From DASPKM01 sp963817075 (GTDB taxonomy: Bacteria; Bacteroidota; Bacteroidia; Chitinophagales; Chitinophagaceae), in contig CAWFMT010000007.1 of NCBI GenBank assembly GCA_963817075.1, forward strand, positions 248,001-312,000: a DNA stretch of 64,000 nucleotides, read 5' to 3'. Shown one piece after another: positions 36,104 to 45,023 of the stretch. How positions within the stretch are numbered: the stretch's first letter is position 1; every line of letters begins with the position of its first letter. Position numbers and translations under genes: made by a program. The notes beneath the pieces were generated by a model. It had not been told where the DNA came from. It made no database searches and saw nothing but the letters and a program-made list of their open reading frames with translations.

Positions 36104-37327
36104 TTATGGAAGTAATTCACTCAATTTTCTTTCAAGTTGCTCGCCTCTTAATCCTTCGGCGATAACTTTCCCGGAAGGATCAATCAAAATATTATAGGGA
36201 ATTCCGTCAAACTGAAAGAGTTCAACAGCCTTGCTGTCCCAATATTGCAGATCGCTTATGTGAGTCCAGTTCAACTGATCGGCAGCAATTGCCTGGATCC
36301 AATCTTCTTTGTTACTATCAATAGATACGCCCAGTATAGTGAAATTTTTCTGTTTGAATTGATTGAATGATTTGACCAGGTTTGGATTTTCGATCCTGCA
36401 TGGCCGACACCAACTTGCCCAAAAATCAACCAACAAATATTTTCCGCGGAATGATGAAATTGAAACAAGATTACCATTCACATCAGGCAGACTCAGTTCA
36501 GGAGCCTGTTTACCCGTCCAGATATTTTGTTTGGACTGGTATTCCTGCTGCCTTTTTTGCATCTCGGCCATCTGTATCTGCTTGGCATCATAATCCTTTT
36601 TCATTGACGTCACACCAGAATGATCCGGGAATTTCTTGACAATCTCGTTCAGGTTCATTTCAAATTCCTCCCTGGTAAATGAACGTGATGCCCACCCAAG
36701 CACCACCAGTGCAACCGCAGGATGCTTTGTTTTAGAAATAAAATTCTTAATATAATTATTTAGTTCTTCAATCTGTTTGTTCTTTTCCATGGTAGATGCA
36801 AGTATGGAACTATCTGTCCCGCCCAGGCTCTTCAAACTATCCATACGGGCAAATGCATTGTTCACTTTAAGGCGATGCACATTATACTGGGTAGCAAACT
36901 CCTTCATTTCCTCTGAAGCCAGGGAGCCTTTGGTCGTATAATAATTATCCTTTTTTGCGAGATCTACATTTACATCAATCGAATTCACATCATTACTTAA
37001 CAAAACAATTAAGCCATTATCAAAAACCAATTCATAAACACCCTCATCTTTTCCATCACCATGTAATTCAAAAGTTCCCTGATTACCGTTCAATGTTGCT
37101 GAATCCAGGATAACAGGTGTGTTAGTGGTGCCAAAAGGAATCTCATACAGGTATAACTTTCGAACTGGGGCAGGAGCCGCGGTGTCTCCTGAATGGTTCA
37201 TTGAAACAGGATGCTCCGCATTGGTGTATTTACCCGTTACAGTAAACTTATCATCTTTATCCTTGCTGTTGCAGGATGAAACGATGGTGATAATGACAAG
37301 TATGAAAAGCAATTTCTTCATCAGCAT
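36104..37327 (-). CDS. TlpA-like thioredoxin-domain lipoprotein with DUF4369-type N-terminus
   Basis: Envelope thiol-disulphide protein of 407 residues. The signal peptide has lipobox VSSC (Cys19). Residues about 28-130 resemble DUF4369 (KLYLYEIPF, VILDSATLNGNQGTFELHG). A helical middle follows. The C-terminal AhpC/TlpA domain (about 272-407) has the redox motif CRPC at 307-310 in DFWASWCRPCRIENP and cis-Pro region DGIPYNILIDPSGKVIAEGL. Such proteins keep envelope thiols reduced, but the partner is unknown. ATG at 37327 and at 37321 (MKK) are both possible starts, the second being more typical of a signal peptide. Confidence 0.9.
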   Translation of the reverse strand: MLMKKLLFILVIITIVSSCNSKDKDDKFTVTGKYTNAEHPVSMNHSGDTAAPAPVRKLYLYEIPFGTTNTPVILDSATLNGNQGTFELHGDGKDEGVYELVFDNGLIVLLSNDVNSIDVNVDLAKKDNYYTTKGSLASEEMKEFATQYNVHRLKVNNAFARMDSLKSLGGTDSSILASTMEKNKQIEELNNYIKNFISKTKHPAVALVVLGWASRSFTREEFEMNLNEIVKKFPDHSGVTSMKKDYDAKQIQMAEMQKRQQEYQSKQNIWTGKQAPELSLPDVNGNLVSISSFRGKYLLVDFWASWCRPCRIENPNLVKSFNQFKQKNFTILGVSIDSNKEDWIQAIAADQLNWTHISDLQYWDSKAVELFQFDGIPYNILIDPSGKVIAEGLRGEQLERKLSELLP

Positions 37328-37345
37328 ATAATAAATACGTTCACT

Positions 37346-38809
37346 TTATTGATTAAGTTTCTCCAGGAGTATATCATTAACAAGTTTTGGATCAGCCTTA
37401 CCCCTGGATATTTTCTTTACTTCTCCTACAAACAAACCTATTAAGCCTTTTTTACCCTTCCTGTACTCTGCAACTTTTTCGGGCAAATTGTTCAGAGCCG
37501 CCTCAACCCATTCGTTCACTTGTCCAGAATTGGATACCTGGTTCAGATTCAACTCAACTATCAGTCCAGATGGTGCCTTCAGTGGCTCCTTAAATAAGGC
37601 TGGTAATAATCTTGAAGACGCCATTGAAAAGTTTATCTGGCCTTCGTCAACAAGTTTTATTATAACAGCCATTGATTCAGGAGGTATTTCCAATTCACCG
37701 AAATCCTTTTTAAGATCATTCAAAATGGAACGAACCGGCCCTAACAGCAAATTTGCGATTCCCTTGTAATTGGACGAATACTTGACCATGTGTTCAAAGT
37801 ATTCAGCGATTGAACGATCATCTGCAATTTGACGTGCATCATAATCTGACAACCGAAATTGTTCAACATATCTAATTGCGAGCTTCTCTGGTAACTCAGG
37901 TTGATTTTCTCTTATTCTCTCCAATAATTCATCAGTTACAATAAACGCTGGAAGATCAGGATCAGTGAAATAGCGGTAATCATTTGCTTCTTCTTTGGTT
38001 CGTAAAGAGAAGGTTATGCCGGAATCAGCATCAAAACTACGCGTCTGCTGAATTATGATTTGTCCGTTCTCTAACATCTCAATCATTCTTTCTGATTCGA
38101 ATTCAATTGCTTTTCGGACATTCCGCATTGAATTCAAATTCTTGACCTCTACTTTTGTACCCAACCTGGTCTCGCCTTTTTTTCTTACTGAAATATTTGC
38201 ATCGCATCGCATACTGCCTTCCTCCATATTGCCATCGCAGATTCCCAGAAAGCGAACCATTTTTCTTAATTCGCTTATATAGATAAATGCATCTTCACCT
38301 GATCGTAAATCTGGTTCACTCACAATTTCGATTAACGGAACTCCTGCCCTATTAAAGTCGACAGAGCTATAGGCATCTTCTGCATTGTGCATGCTTTTAC
38401 CTGCGTCTTCCTCCAGATGAATATGATTCAGTCGAATCGTTTTAGGTCCTTCACTGGTGTTTATGTTGACATGACCTCCTTTGCAAATCGGTGTTTCATG
38501 CTGTGTTATCTGGTAACCTTTTGGAAGATCGGGATAGAAGTAATGCTTTCGTGCAAAAAAATTCTTCCGTTCTATTTCTGAATTGCAGGCAAACCCCATC
38601 CTGATGGCATATTCAATTGCCTTCCTGTTCAACCTGGGTAAGGTTCCCGGTAAGGCAAGCGTGATTGGACTTACATGAGTATTGGGTTCTCCTCCAAACG
38701 AGGCTGAATCCCCTGAAAACAGTTTACTATCGGTAAGCAACTGTGCATGTACTTCCAATCCTATTACCACTTCATATTGCTCCTGATTCGTCGCGCCCAT
38801 AAAGGGCAA
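37346..38809 (-). CDS. gatB: Aspartyl/glutamyl-tRNA(Asn/Gln) amidotransferase subunit B
   Basis: tRNA-binding kinase subunit of GatCAB, which converts Glu-tRNA-Gln or Asp-tRNA-Asn to the amide form. The 487-residue length is normal. N-terminus YEVVIGLEVHAQLLTDSKLF is diagnostic, as are ARKHYFYPDLPKGYQITQ, DFNRAGVPLIEIVSEPD and RFLGICDGNMEEGSMRCDAN. The C-terminal GatB/YqeY tail (about 335-487) ends with GKADPKLVNDILLEKL. gatA and gatC are not here, as is usual in Bacteroidota. The upstream gap is filled with repeats, so its promoter was not recognised. Confidence 0.97.
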   Translation of the reverse strand: MPFMGATNQEQYEVVIGLEVHAQLLTDSKLFSGDSASFGGEPNTHVSPITLALPGTLPRLNRKAIEYAIRMGFACNSEIERKNFFARKHYFYPDLPKGYQITQHETPICKGGHVNINTSEGPKTIRLNHIHLEEDAGKSMHNAEDAYSSVDFNRAGVPLIEIVSEPDLRSGEDAFIYISELRKMVRFLGICDGNMEEGSMRCDANISVRKKGETRLGTKVEVKNLNSMRNVRKAIEFESERMIEMLENGQIIIQQTRSFDADSGITFSLRTKEEANDYRYFTDPDLPAFIVTDELLERIRENQPELPEKLAIRYVEQFRLSDYDARQIADDRSIAEYFEHMVKYSSNYKGIANLLLGPVRSILNDLKKDFGELEIPPESMAVIIKLVDEGQINFSMASSRLLPALFKEPLKAPSGLIVELNLNQVSNSGQVNEWVEAALNNLPEKVAEYRKGKKGLIGLFVGEVKKISRGKADPKLVNDILLEKLNQ

Positions 38810-38825
38810 AAATACCGATTAATGG

Positions 38826-38925
38826 GAATTGGGGAGAGTAAACAGGTTGATTGGTTGAATAGTTAATTAGTTGAGTTAGTAATTTCATTGTCAACTGTTC
38901 TCGGTTACCTGCCAACGGTCAACGG
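38826..38925 (-). repeat. Heptad composite repeat, copy 1
   Basis: Read on the minus strand: ccgttgaccgttg, then about 37 nt of unlike sequence, then a 30-nt core (38875-38846) identical to plus-strand 55483-55512, then an aattccc-rich end. The plus strand shows strict 7-nt phasing (caggttg, attggtt, gaatagt, taattag, ttgagtt). Confidence 0.75.
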
Positions 38926-38971
38926 CACAGATGCCAACCTAGGTTGATTAAAAATGGGGAGCAGCAGATCC

Positions 38972-39040
38972 GGCATACAACAAGAACGTAAACACCTTGG
39001 TGCATTCTGCCCTTCAAATCAGTAATCTGATGTGCGCAGG
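38972..39040 (-). repeat. Dispersed 68-nt module, copy 2 (inverted)
   Basis: The reverse complement repeats 8981-9048: cctgcgcaca, a variable spacer, then actgatttgaag to tttacgttcttgttgt, with about three substitutions outside the spacer. It stands beside a pair of gacctcacccc hairpins. Confidence 0.75.
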
Positions 39041-39071
39041 GCAGGCATTGAATATTAAAATTCTCCCTTTT

Positions 39072-39227
39072 CGACCTCACCCCAACCCTCTCCACTTCGT
39101 GGAGAGGGAGCAGTAATGATTTATTCCCTTTTCGTAAAGCGGAGAGGAAATAATACATCTTATCCCCTCTCCCCGTCCGAACGGCTAGGCCGGGCGGGCT
39201 TTGGAGAGGGGTTAGGGGTGAGGTCGA
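39072..39227. repeat. Pair of inverted gacctcacccc (REP-like) hairpins
   Basis: Outer arms cgacctcacccc (39072-39083) and ggggtgaggtcg (39216-39227) are exact complements. Each half also has its own inner hairpin: ccctctccac and gtggagaggg at 39087-39108, and cccctctccc opposite ggagagggg at 39162-39213. It can form one long two-headed structure in the gap between gatB and the PDZ gene. Confidence 0.75.
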
Positions 39228-39241
39228 TTACCCGCAAAATG

Positions 39242-39264
39242 AAAAACCCCGGCAAAAGCCGGGG
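39242..39264 (-). terminator. Rho-independent terminator of the double-PDZ gene
   Basis: ccccggc and gccgggg pair around aaaa. On the plus strand an A-run precedes it, so the minus-strand transcript has a T-tract directly after the hairpin, about 25 nt beyond the PDZ gene stop. Confidence 0.85.
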
Positions 39265-39286
39265 CTCTCCATATTCAATATCAAAC

Positions 39287-40240
39287 TTAAAGAGTTGTTG
39301 TCTTCAATTTCTTTGGGATCTTGATCTCTGCTGACTGTGCCTTACCATCCCGGTTGAATTTTATACCAAATGAAGTTTTTTCCTTGGTTTCACGAGCAGC
39401 ATCTGCGAGAGCATCTGCAGTATTTACAACTTTACCATCAAATTCAGTGATGATATCACCTTCCTTAATTCCAGCCTTTTCGGCTAGTGATTCTTCGGCA
39501 ACATCCAAAACCTTTACACCCTTTCCGTCTTCAGTATCCTGTGCTCTCAATCCAATACGACCGCGGCCGAATGAATATGAGTATGCGCCATCCAGACCTT
39601 TGAAATCGAATTCTCCACCCTGGCCTAAACTATAAACACCAGTATTGGATTTGCCCAACGTTGCAGTAAGATTTTCTTCCTTTCCATCACGAAGGATACT
39701 CACTGTAACCTTATCCTCTGGCTTATGTTTTCCAATTGCCTTAGTAACATCATCATGGTCTTCCACTTTCATATCGCCGATCTTGGTAATAATATCACCT
39801 TCCTTAAGACCCACCTTGGCTGCAGCGCTTTTAGAAGTGATGTTGGTAATCTTTGCACCTTTGGCTGAGCCTTCTGTAGTAACACCTAAAAAGGCTTTAT
39901 TTCCAAACATCACGCTCTCCCGAAAAGGAGAAGGAGAGATCATCGCACGAGCGTTACCATCCCAAACTGAAACCCTGTTCTTGCGAACAGAAATATTTTC
40001 ATCCTCAAAATCTGACATTGGTTTACCATTGACAAGGACTTCATCATCCTTGATCTCAACTGTTACCTTACCACCTTTGTCGCCTTTCCTCTTGATGACG
40101 ATCTCGTCATAATCGTTCAGCTTATTCTTACTTGCTTTATCTTTTTCCTTTTCTTTTATTTTCTCATCCTGAGAAAATGCCAGAGTGGAAATTGAAAGTG
40201 TCAGAAGAATACATGCAGCTGCTTGAAAAAGTTTTTTCAT
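39287..40240 (-). CDS. Exported protein with two PDZ domains
   Basis: Protein of 317 residues from MKKLFQAAACILLTLSIS, a clear signal peptide. An upstream ATG would add 15 residues without purpose. A highly charged stretch follows (KIKEKEKDKASKNK). Two PDZ domains come after about residue 110: the first with AAAKVGLKEGDIITKIGDMK and VTVSILRDGKEENL, the second with LAEKAGIKEGDIITEFDGKV. There is no protease Ser-His-Asp domain, so it resembles the substrate-binding half of a DegP/HtrA protein and may be an adaptor or chaperone. It has its own terminator. Confidence 0.88.
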   Translation of the reverse strand: MKKLFQAAACILLTLSISTLAFSQDEKIKEKEKDKASKNKLNDYDEIVIKRKGDKGGKVTVEIKDDEVLVNGKPMSDFEDENISVRKNRVSVWDGNARAMISPSPFRESVMFGNKAFLGVTTEGSAKGAKITNITSKSAAAKVGLKEGDIITKIGDMKVEDHDDVTKAIGKHKPEDKVTVSILRDGKEENLTATLGKSNTGVYSLGQGGEFDFKGLDGAYSYSFGRGRIGLRAQDTEDGKGVKVLDVAEESLAEKAGIKEGDIITEFDGKVVNTADALADAARETKEKTSFGIKFNRDGKAQSAEIKIPKKLKTTTL

Positions 40241-40421
40241 CGCTATAATTTTAAAAATTTTACTACGTTGAATTTCGTAGATCAAATATAGGGAGAAACA
40301 TCAAATACGAAAAATTTCGGAATTGTTAAAAAAGAGCGAGTTTTCAAAAGAAGCAGAATGTCCTAGCTTAAGAAAGTACTAGAGGTCAATCGTAATAGCT
40401 TGTATTCTAATATTTTCCAAT

Positions 40422-43052
40422 TTATGGCTGGCTAAAAATCGCTTTTATTTTATTGATCACAAGTGGGAGATTACTTGCATCCTGGCCCCCGGCTGTTGCT
40501 AAGGTTGGTTGTCCTCCTCCACCTCCTTTGATTAATGGAGCCACTTCTTTCTTGATTATAGTGGGAGCATCAATGCCTTTTTCCTTAATCAGGGAGTCCG
40601 CTACCATCACGGCAATTTGCGGTTTCCCATCAATCTTCGCGGCTAGAACAACAACATAATTTTCCAATTCGTCTTTCAAATCAAAACAAAGCTTCTTTAA
40701 AGCTTCTGCATTCCCGACCTCAACAATTTCACCTATGAAGTTTATTCCATTCAGGTGAAGTTTCTTCTGTATAAGCTCTGCCTTCATCGAACCAAGCTGC
40801 ATTGCTTCCATCCTTTCCAGTTTTTTTCGCAAATCATTATTCTCGGATTGCAATCCAACAACTGCTTTTGGGAGATCAATGGGATTTTTCAACAGTTCGC
40901 GGATCTCAGTAATTTCTCCCGATTGCTTAGAAATAAAATCCTCTGCTGATTTACCGCTTATTGCTTCTACCCTTCTCACACCTGCAGCTACTGCTGATTC
41001 ATTGAGTATTTTAAAATATCCTAGTTCTCCTGTACGACCCACGTGAGTTCCACCACATAATTCAATTGAATAATTCGGATCGATTAGAACAACCCGCACC
41101 ATCTCCCCATATTTTTCTCCAAATAATGCCATGGCACCCATCCCTATTGCTTCCGCTCTGGGAAGCTCCCTGGTTACAACAGGAATATTTTCCCTGATCT
41201 TTTCATTTACCATGCCCTCAACAATTCGGATTTCTTCTGAGGACATTTTTGCGAAATGAGAAAAATCAAATCTCAGATAATCCGCAGCAACCAAGGAACC
41301 TTTTTGGGCAACATGAGTTCCAAGTACTGATCTAAGCGCTGCATGAAGTAAATGCGTGGCTGAATGGTGAATAGCAGTACTTTTTCTCTTGGCAATATCC
41401 ACTTGTGCTTCCACCTCTGCGTTAATATTCGTCGGAAGCTTATCTGTGAAATGAACGGTCAGATCATTTTCCTTTTTTGTATTCAGCACTTCAATTTTTT
41501 CTCCGTCAAAATCAAAATAACCAGTGTCGCCAACCTGTCCCCCACTTTCTGCATAGAATGGGGTTTCTTCAAGCACAAGCTGAACGGCCTGCTTACCCTT
41601 TGACGTGATCTTTCGATACCGGGTGACCCGGGACCTTACATTTAATCTTGTGTATCCAACGAAAGTAGACTGGGCTTTATCTGAAAGAATAATCCAATCC
41701 CCCGTATCCACAGAAGTTGCTGCCCTACTTCTCTCCTTCTGTATTTGCATTTCCTTACTAAATCCTTCTTCATCGATCTGAAGATTATTTTCAGAGGCGA
41801 TCAATCTTGTCAGGTCAACTGGAAATCCATAGGTATCATACAATTCAAATACCGCGGCTCCGTTAAGCATTCCAGAAGTTGCAGACCCCTGGATCAACTC
41901 ATCAATTTTTTTCAATCCTTTCTCTAATGTTCTTAAGAAGGCTTCCTCTTCTTCCTTTATTACTCTTTCCACAAAATCATTCTGGGCTTTCAATTCAGGA
42001 AAGACATTTATGAATTGATCTGCCAGTTGCTTAACAAGTAGATGTAGCAAGGGGTTTTTGAATCCCAGGTATGAATAATAATATCGAACCGCCCTTCTCA
42101 ATATTCTGCGAATCACATAACCTGCTCCTGTATTGGATGGCAATTGCCCATCACTGATCGTAAATGCAATTGCACGAATGTGATCTGCAATTACCCTGAA
42201 TGCGATATCCCTTTTTCCCTGACCCGCAGTATATTCCTTACCTGTAATTCTTTCAATGGTTGAAATGATTTCGGAAAAAATATCAGTATCATAGTTTGAA
42301 GTCTTGCCCTGTATTACTCTTGTCAATCTTTCGAAACCCATACCCGTATCAACGTGACGCGATGGAAGGGGTTCAAGCGATCCATCTTTCAGGCGATTGA
42401 ATTGAATGAATACATTGTTCCATATCTCAATGACCTCTGGATTATCCCCATTTACTAGTTGATGTCCTGGTATTAATCTTCTCTCTTCATCAGTTCTGCA
42501 ATCCACATGAATCTCTGTGCAAGGACCACAGGGACCAGTATCCCCCATCTCCCAGAAATTATCCTTCTTCTTAAAAGGCAGGATCCTATCGGCATCTATA
42601 TATTTTTTCCATTCATTCTCAGCCTCAATATCTCTGGGCAGACGTTCTTTTTCATCGCCCTCAAATATGCTTACATATAACCTATCCTTGGGAATTTTAT
42701 AAACCTCTGTAAGTAGTTCCCAACTCCACTTGATTGCATCCTCTTTGAAATAGTCGCCAAAGCTCCAGTTGCCCAGCATTTCGAACATGGTGTGATGATA
42801 AGTATCCACACCTACCTCCTCCAGATCATTATGTTTACCACTTACGCGCAAGCACTTTTGGGTATCAGCCACACGTTTGCTCACTGGTTCCTTATTTCCA
42901 AGGAAATAATCTTTAAACTGATTCATGCCTGCGTTAGTGAACATCAGGGTTGGATCATTCTTAACAACGATAGAAGCTGATGGTACTATCAAGTGACCCT
43001 TTGACCTGAAAAATTCCAGGAACTTATTTCTTATTTCGCTCGACTTCATCAT
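40422..43052 (-). CDS. alaS: Alanyl-tRNA synthetase
   Basis: Class II synthetase of 876 residues that charges and proofreads tRNA-Ala. N-terminal catalytic core starts with EIRNKFLEFFRSKGH and contains TLMFTNAGMNQFKDYFLG and MGFERLTRVIQGKTSNYDTD. The editing domain has zinc ligands in HHSATHLLHAALR and in ELCGGTHVGRTGELG. The C-terminal DHHA1 region ends VAPLIKGGGGGQPTLATAGG. Either of two adjacent ATGs may start the protein. It is divergent from the LytM peptidase gene with a 250-nt gap. Confidence 0.97.
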   Translation of the reverse strand: MMKSSEIRNKFLEFFRSKGHLIVPSASIVVKNDPTLMFTNAGMNQFKDYFLGNKEPVSKRVADTQKCLRVSGKHNDLEEVGVDTYHHTMFEMLGNWSFGDYFKEDAIKWSWELLTEVYKIPKDRLYVSIFEGDEKERLPRDIEAENEWKKYIDADRILPFKKKDNFWEMGDTGPCGPCTEIHVDCRTDEERRLIPGHQLVNGDNPEVIEIWNNVFIQFNRLKDGSLEPLPSRHVDTGMGFERLTRVIQGKTSNYDTDIFSEIISTIERITGKEYTAGQGKRDIAFRVIADHIRAIAFTISDGQLPSNTGAGYVIRRILRRAVRYYYSYLGFKNPLLHLLVKQLADQFINVFPELKAQNDFVERVIKEEEEAFLRTLEKGLKKIDELIQGSATSGMLNGAAVFELYDTYGFPVDLTRLIASENNLQIDEEGFSKEMQIQKERSRAATSVDTGDWIILSDKAQSTFVGYTRLNVRSRVTRYRKITSKGKQAVQLVLEETPFYAESGGQVGDTGYFDFDGEKIEVLNTKKENDLTVHFTDKLPTNINAEVEAQVDIAKRKSTAIHHSATHLLHAALRSVLGTHVAQKGSLVAADYLRFDFSHFAKMSSEEIRIVEGMVNEKIRENIPVVTRELPRAEAIGMGAMALFGEKYGEMVRVVLIDPNYSIELCGGTHVGRTGELGYFKILNESAVAAGVRRVEAISGKSAEDFISKQSGEITEIRELLKNPIDLPKAVVGLQSENNDLRKKLERMEAMQLGSMKAELIQKKLHLNGINFIGEIVEVGNAEALKKLCFDLKDELENYVVVLAAKIDGKPQIAVMVADSLIKEKGIDAPTIIKKEVAPLIKGGGGGQPTLATAGGQDASNLPLVINKIKAIFSQP

Positions 43053-43302
43053 AGTTATTCATTCAGCAATTTAGATGCTGTTTCTCCAAACCCGGAGGTA
43101 TGGATGAGTTATAAGCTTAAGACTATATTTGTAAAATTCCTCCGATGAAATGGCAGATTCGGAATGGTGGCAAAGGTACATATTCCAATCGGTGGATTTC
43201 CTTCAACCAATAGCTGATTCTCTATTTAAAAGATTTTGTTTTAGTTTGTTCCCGATCGTGAAAAGTATCAACCGGTAAACCGAAAGTTCCCGTTGCAGGT
43301 CA

Positions 43303-44274
43303 ATGAAAAAGATCAAATATTTTTATAATCCTAATACGCTCCGATATGAAAAGCTGGAGACGCCTCTTCGGGTTAAATTACTTCGTGTTCTAGGTTTTCT
43401 ATCAGCTTCTATTGTTACTGCCTTAATTATTGTTTCTATAGCGTATCGGTTCTTTCCATCGGCCAACGAAAAAAGGCTGATGCAGGACAAAGAATTGATT
43501 CAGGACAATTATTCCCTGCTTGATGAAAAACTGAAGAAACTTCAGCAACAGATGGGTGAACTTGAGAAGCGGGACAATGAAGTTTACAGATCAATTTTTG
43601 AAGCTAATCCAATACCTGACAGCGCCCGGGCCCGAGAAATGCAACAGCTTAAAGAATTACAGGTGGTCCAGCAGATGAATAACTCAGAATTGACAAATTC
43701 CATCGTTGGAAATCTCAATAACCTCACATCCCGAATCAATGCCCAACAGAAATCATATGATGAGATAGCGGGCTTTATTAAAAACAAAGAGAAGCTTCTT
43801 GCAAGCACCCCTGCCATTCAACCTGTCAGTAATAAAGACCTCAACAGACTTGCCTCGGGTTTTGGATATCGAATCGACCCGGTTTATAAAACAGTAAAAT
43901 TCCATGCGGGGCTTGATTTTGCCGCCCCTCTGGGAACACCAATCTACGCAACTGCAGATGGTGTGATCAAGACCGCAGGTAATCTCGGAAATGGATATGG
44001 AAACCATGTTGTGATCAATCACGGCTATGGTTATGAAAGCTTGTATGGTCACATGTACCGGATCGCTGTGCAGAATGGAAAAAGAATAAAAAGAGGTGAG
44101 GTAATTGGCTATGTCGGCAGTACGGGTAAATCAACAGGACCGCATCTTCATTATGAAGTTCATAAAAATGGAAGACCGCTGGATCCTGTATATTTCTTTT
44201 ACAATGATCTTACTCCTGAACAATTCGATCGCATCCTGAAAGCGGCGGCTTCAAGTAATCAAAGCCTGGACTAG
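43303..44274 (+). CDS. M23 (LytM-type) metallopeptidase with TM helix and coiled coil
   Basis: Membrane-anchored peptidoglycan hydrolase of 323 residues. A TM helix spans about 29-50. A long coiled coil follows (about 55-165, EKLKKLQQQMGELEKRDNEV). The M23 domain (about 180-300) retains the zinc ligands His201 and Asp205 in FHAGLDF and His283 in GPHLHYEV, with the catalytic His281. GYGNHVVINHGYGYESLYGH is the usual core, so it should be active. A TATATTTG box at 43124-43131 could serve as a promoter with a long leader. It likely acts in cell-wall remodelling or division. Confidence 0.9.
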   Translation: MKKIKYFYNPNTLRYEKLETPLRVKLLRVLGFLSASIVTALIIVSIAYRFFPSANEKRLMQDKELIQDNYSLLDEKLKKLQQQMGELEKRDNEVYRSIFEANPIPDSARAREMQQLKELQVVQQMNNSELTNSIVGNLNNLTSRINAQQKSYDEIAGFIKNKEKLLASTPAIQPVSNKDLNRLASGFGYRIDPVYKTVKFHAGLDFAAPLGTPIYATADGVIKTAGNLGNGYGNHVVINHGYGYESLYGHMYRIAVQNGKRIKRGEVIGYVGSTGKSTGPHLHYEVHKNGRPLDPVYFFYNDLTPEQFDRILKAAASSNQSLD

Positions 44275-44282
44275 TCTGAATA

Positions 44283-44362
44283 TTTAACCGCCAGGACGGA
44301 AAGGCGCGAAGTTTCGCAAAGCACCTTGCGCAACCTGGCGTCATGGCGTCTTTGCGGTAAAT
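44283..44362. repeat. CGCAAAG-type hairpin repeat, full copy (D)
   Basis: The left arm ttaaccgccaggacggaaag and the right arm ending ggcgtctttgcggtaaa form an imperfect inverted repeat. The centre holds gtttcgcaaagcaccttgcg. This is the fullest copy of the family in the window and can be used as its reference. Confidence 0.7.
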
Positions 44363-44428
44363 TCTTTTTCCACATATCCACGTATCCTCATGATGCCTAC
44401 AACAGCCTTTGTATCTTAGCAATCACGA

Positions 44429-44962
44429 ATGAGTATCTTCTCGCAATTACCATTTGAATTCATACTTCCAGAGGTCAGGAATGCTGAACCTTCAGTCAGG
44501 GTTCGCATCAAATCTGTCAAAGAAAAGAAAGAGATAATTGATCCCGAGGAAGGTCCAACTGAGAAAATAAAATCTACCAGGGGAAGGCGGCCATTGAAGC
44601 AGCTTGAAGTTGAAGCAGAACAAATTGAAATACCGGAAGACGATATTCTTTTTCAAAAACAGTACTATAGTATTGGTGATGTTGCAAAAATGTTTAGGGT
44701 AAATACTTCTGTGATTCGGAGTTGGGAAAATGAATTTGATATTATCGAGCCAAAAAAAAATAAAAAAGGGGATCGCCATTTCAGGCCGGTAGATATAAAA
44801 AACCTACAGTTAATTCACCAGCTAATCAGGAAGCAGAAATATACACTTGAAGGCGCCAAAGACTATATCAGGAAAAACAAAAAGGCAGCGGAACGTTTTG
44901 CGATGATTGAATCCTTGAGGAAGATGAGATCGTTTTTATTGGAAGTGCGGGCCAACCTTTGA
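44429..44962 (+). CDS. MerR family transcriptional regulator
   Basis: DNA-binding protein of 177 residues. The first 70 residues are a charged, low-complexity arm. The MerR winged helix is at about 75-145: YYSIGDVAKMFRVNTSVIRS, then WENEFDIIEPKKN and GDRHFRPVDIKNLQLIHQLI. A C-terminal helix (AAERFAMIESLRKMRSFLLE) probably mediates dimerisation. No cysteine or ligand domain is seen, so the signal is unknown. It lies downstream of the LytM peptidase beyond a hairpin repeat, so it is probably transcribed alone. Confidence 0.88.
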   Translation: MSIFSQLPFEFILPEVRNAEPSVRVRIKSVKEKKEIIDPEEGPTEKIKSTRGRRPLKQLEVEAEQIEIPEDDILFQKQYYSIGDVAKMFRVNTSVIRSWENEFDIIEPKKNKKGDRHFRPVDIKNLQLIHQLIRKQKYTLEGAKDYIRKNKKAAERFAMIESLRKMRSFLLEVRANL

Positions 44963-44967
44963 TTTTC

Positions 44968-45003
44968 CTTAACTATACCCCGATTCACTTTTAGCTAATT
45001 TTG
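44968..45003 (+). promoter_or_regulatory. Candidate promoter of the thioredoxin-like gene
   Basis: TTTG at 44968-44971 and TAATTTTG at 44996-45003 match the Bacteroidota -33 and -7 elements with 24 nt between. The ATG follows 20 nt after the -7 box. Spacing is slightly long but plausible. Confidence 0.45.
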
Positions 45004-45023
45004 CATCGAAACAAATTCTTCCT

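Noticed and set aside
38919..39158. 79-aa frame between gatB and the PDZ gene
   Set aside because: It translates the inverted repeat module (the same DLKxRMHQGVYVLVVC peptide as the other copy) and has no credible start or function.
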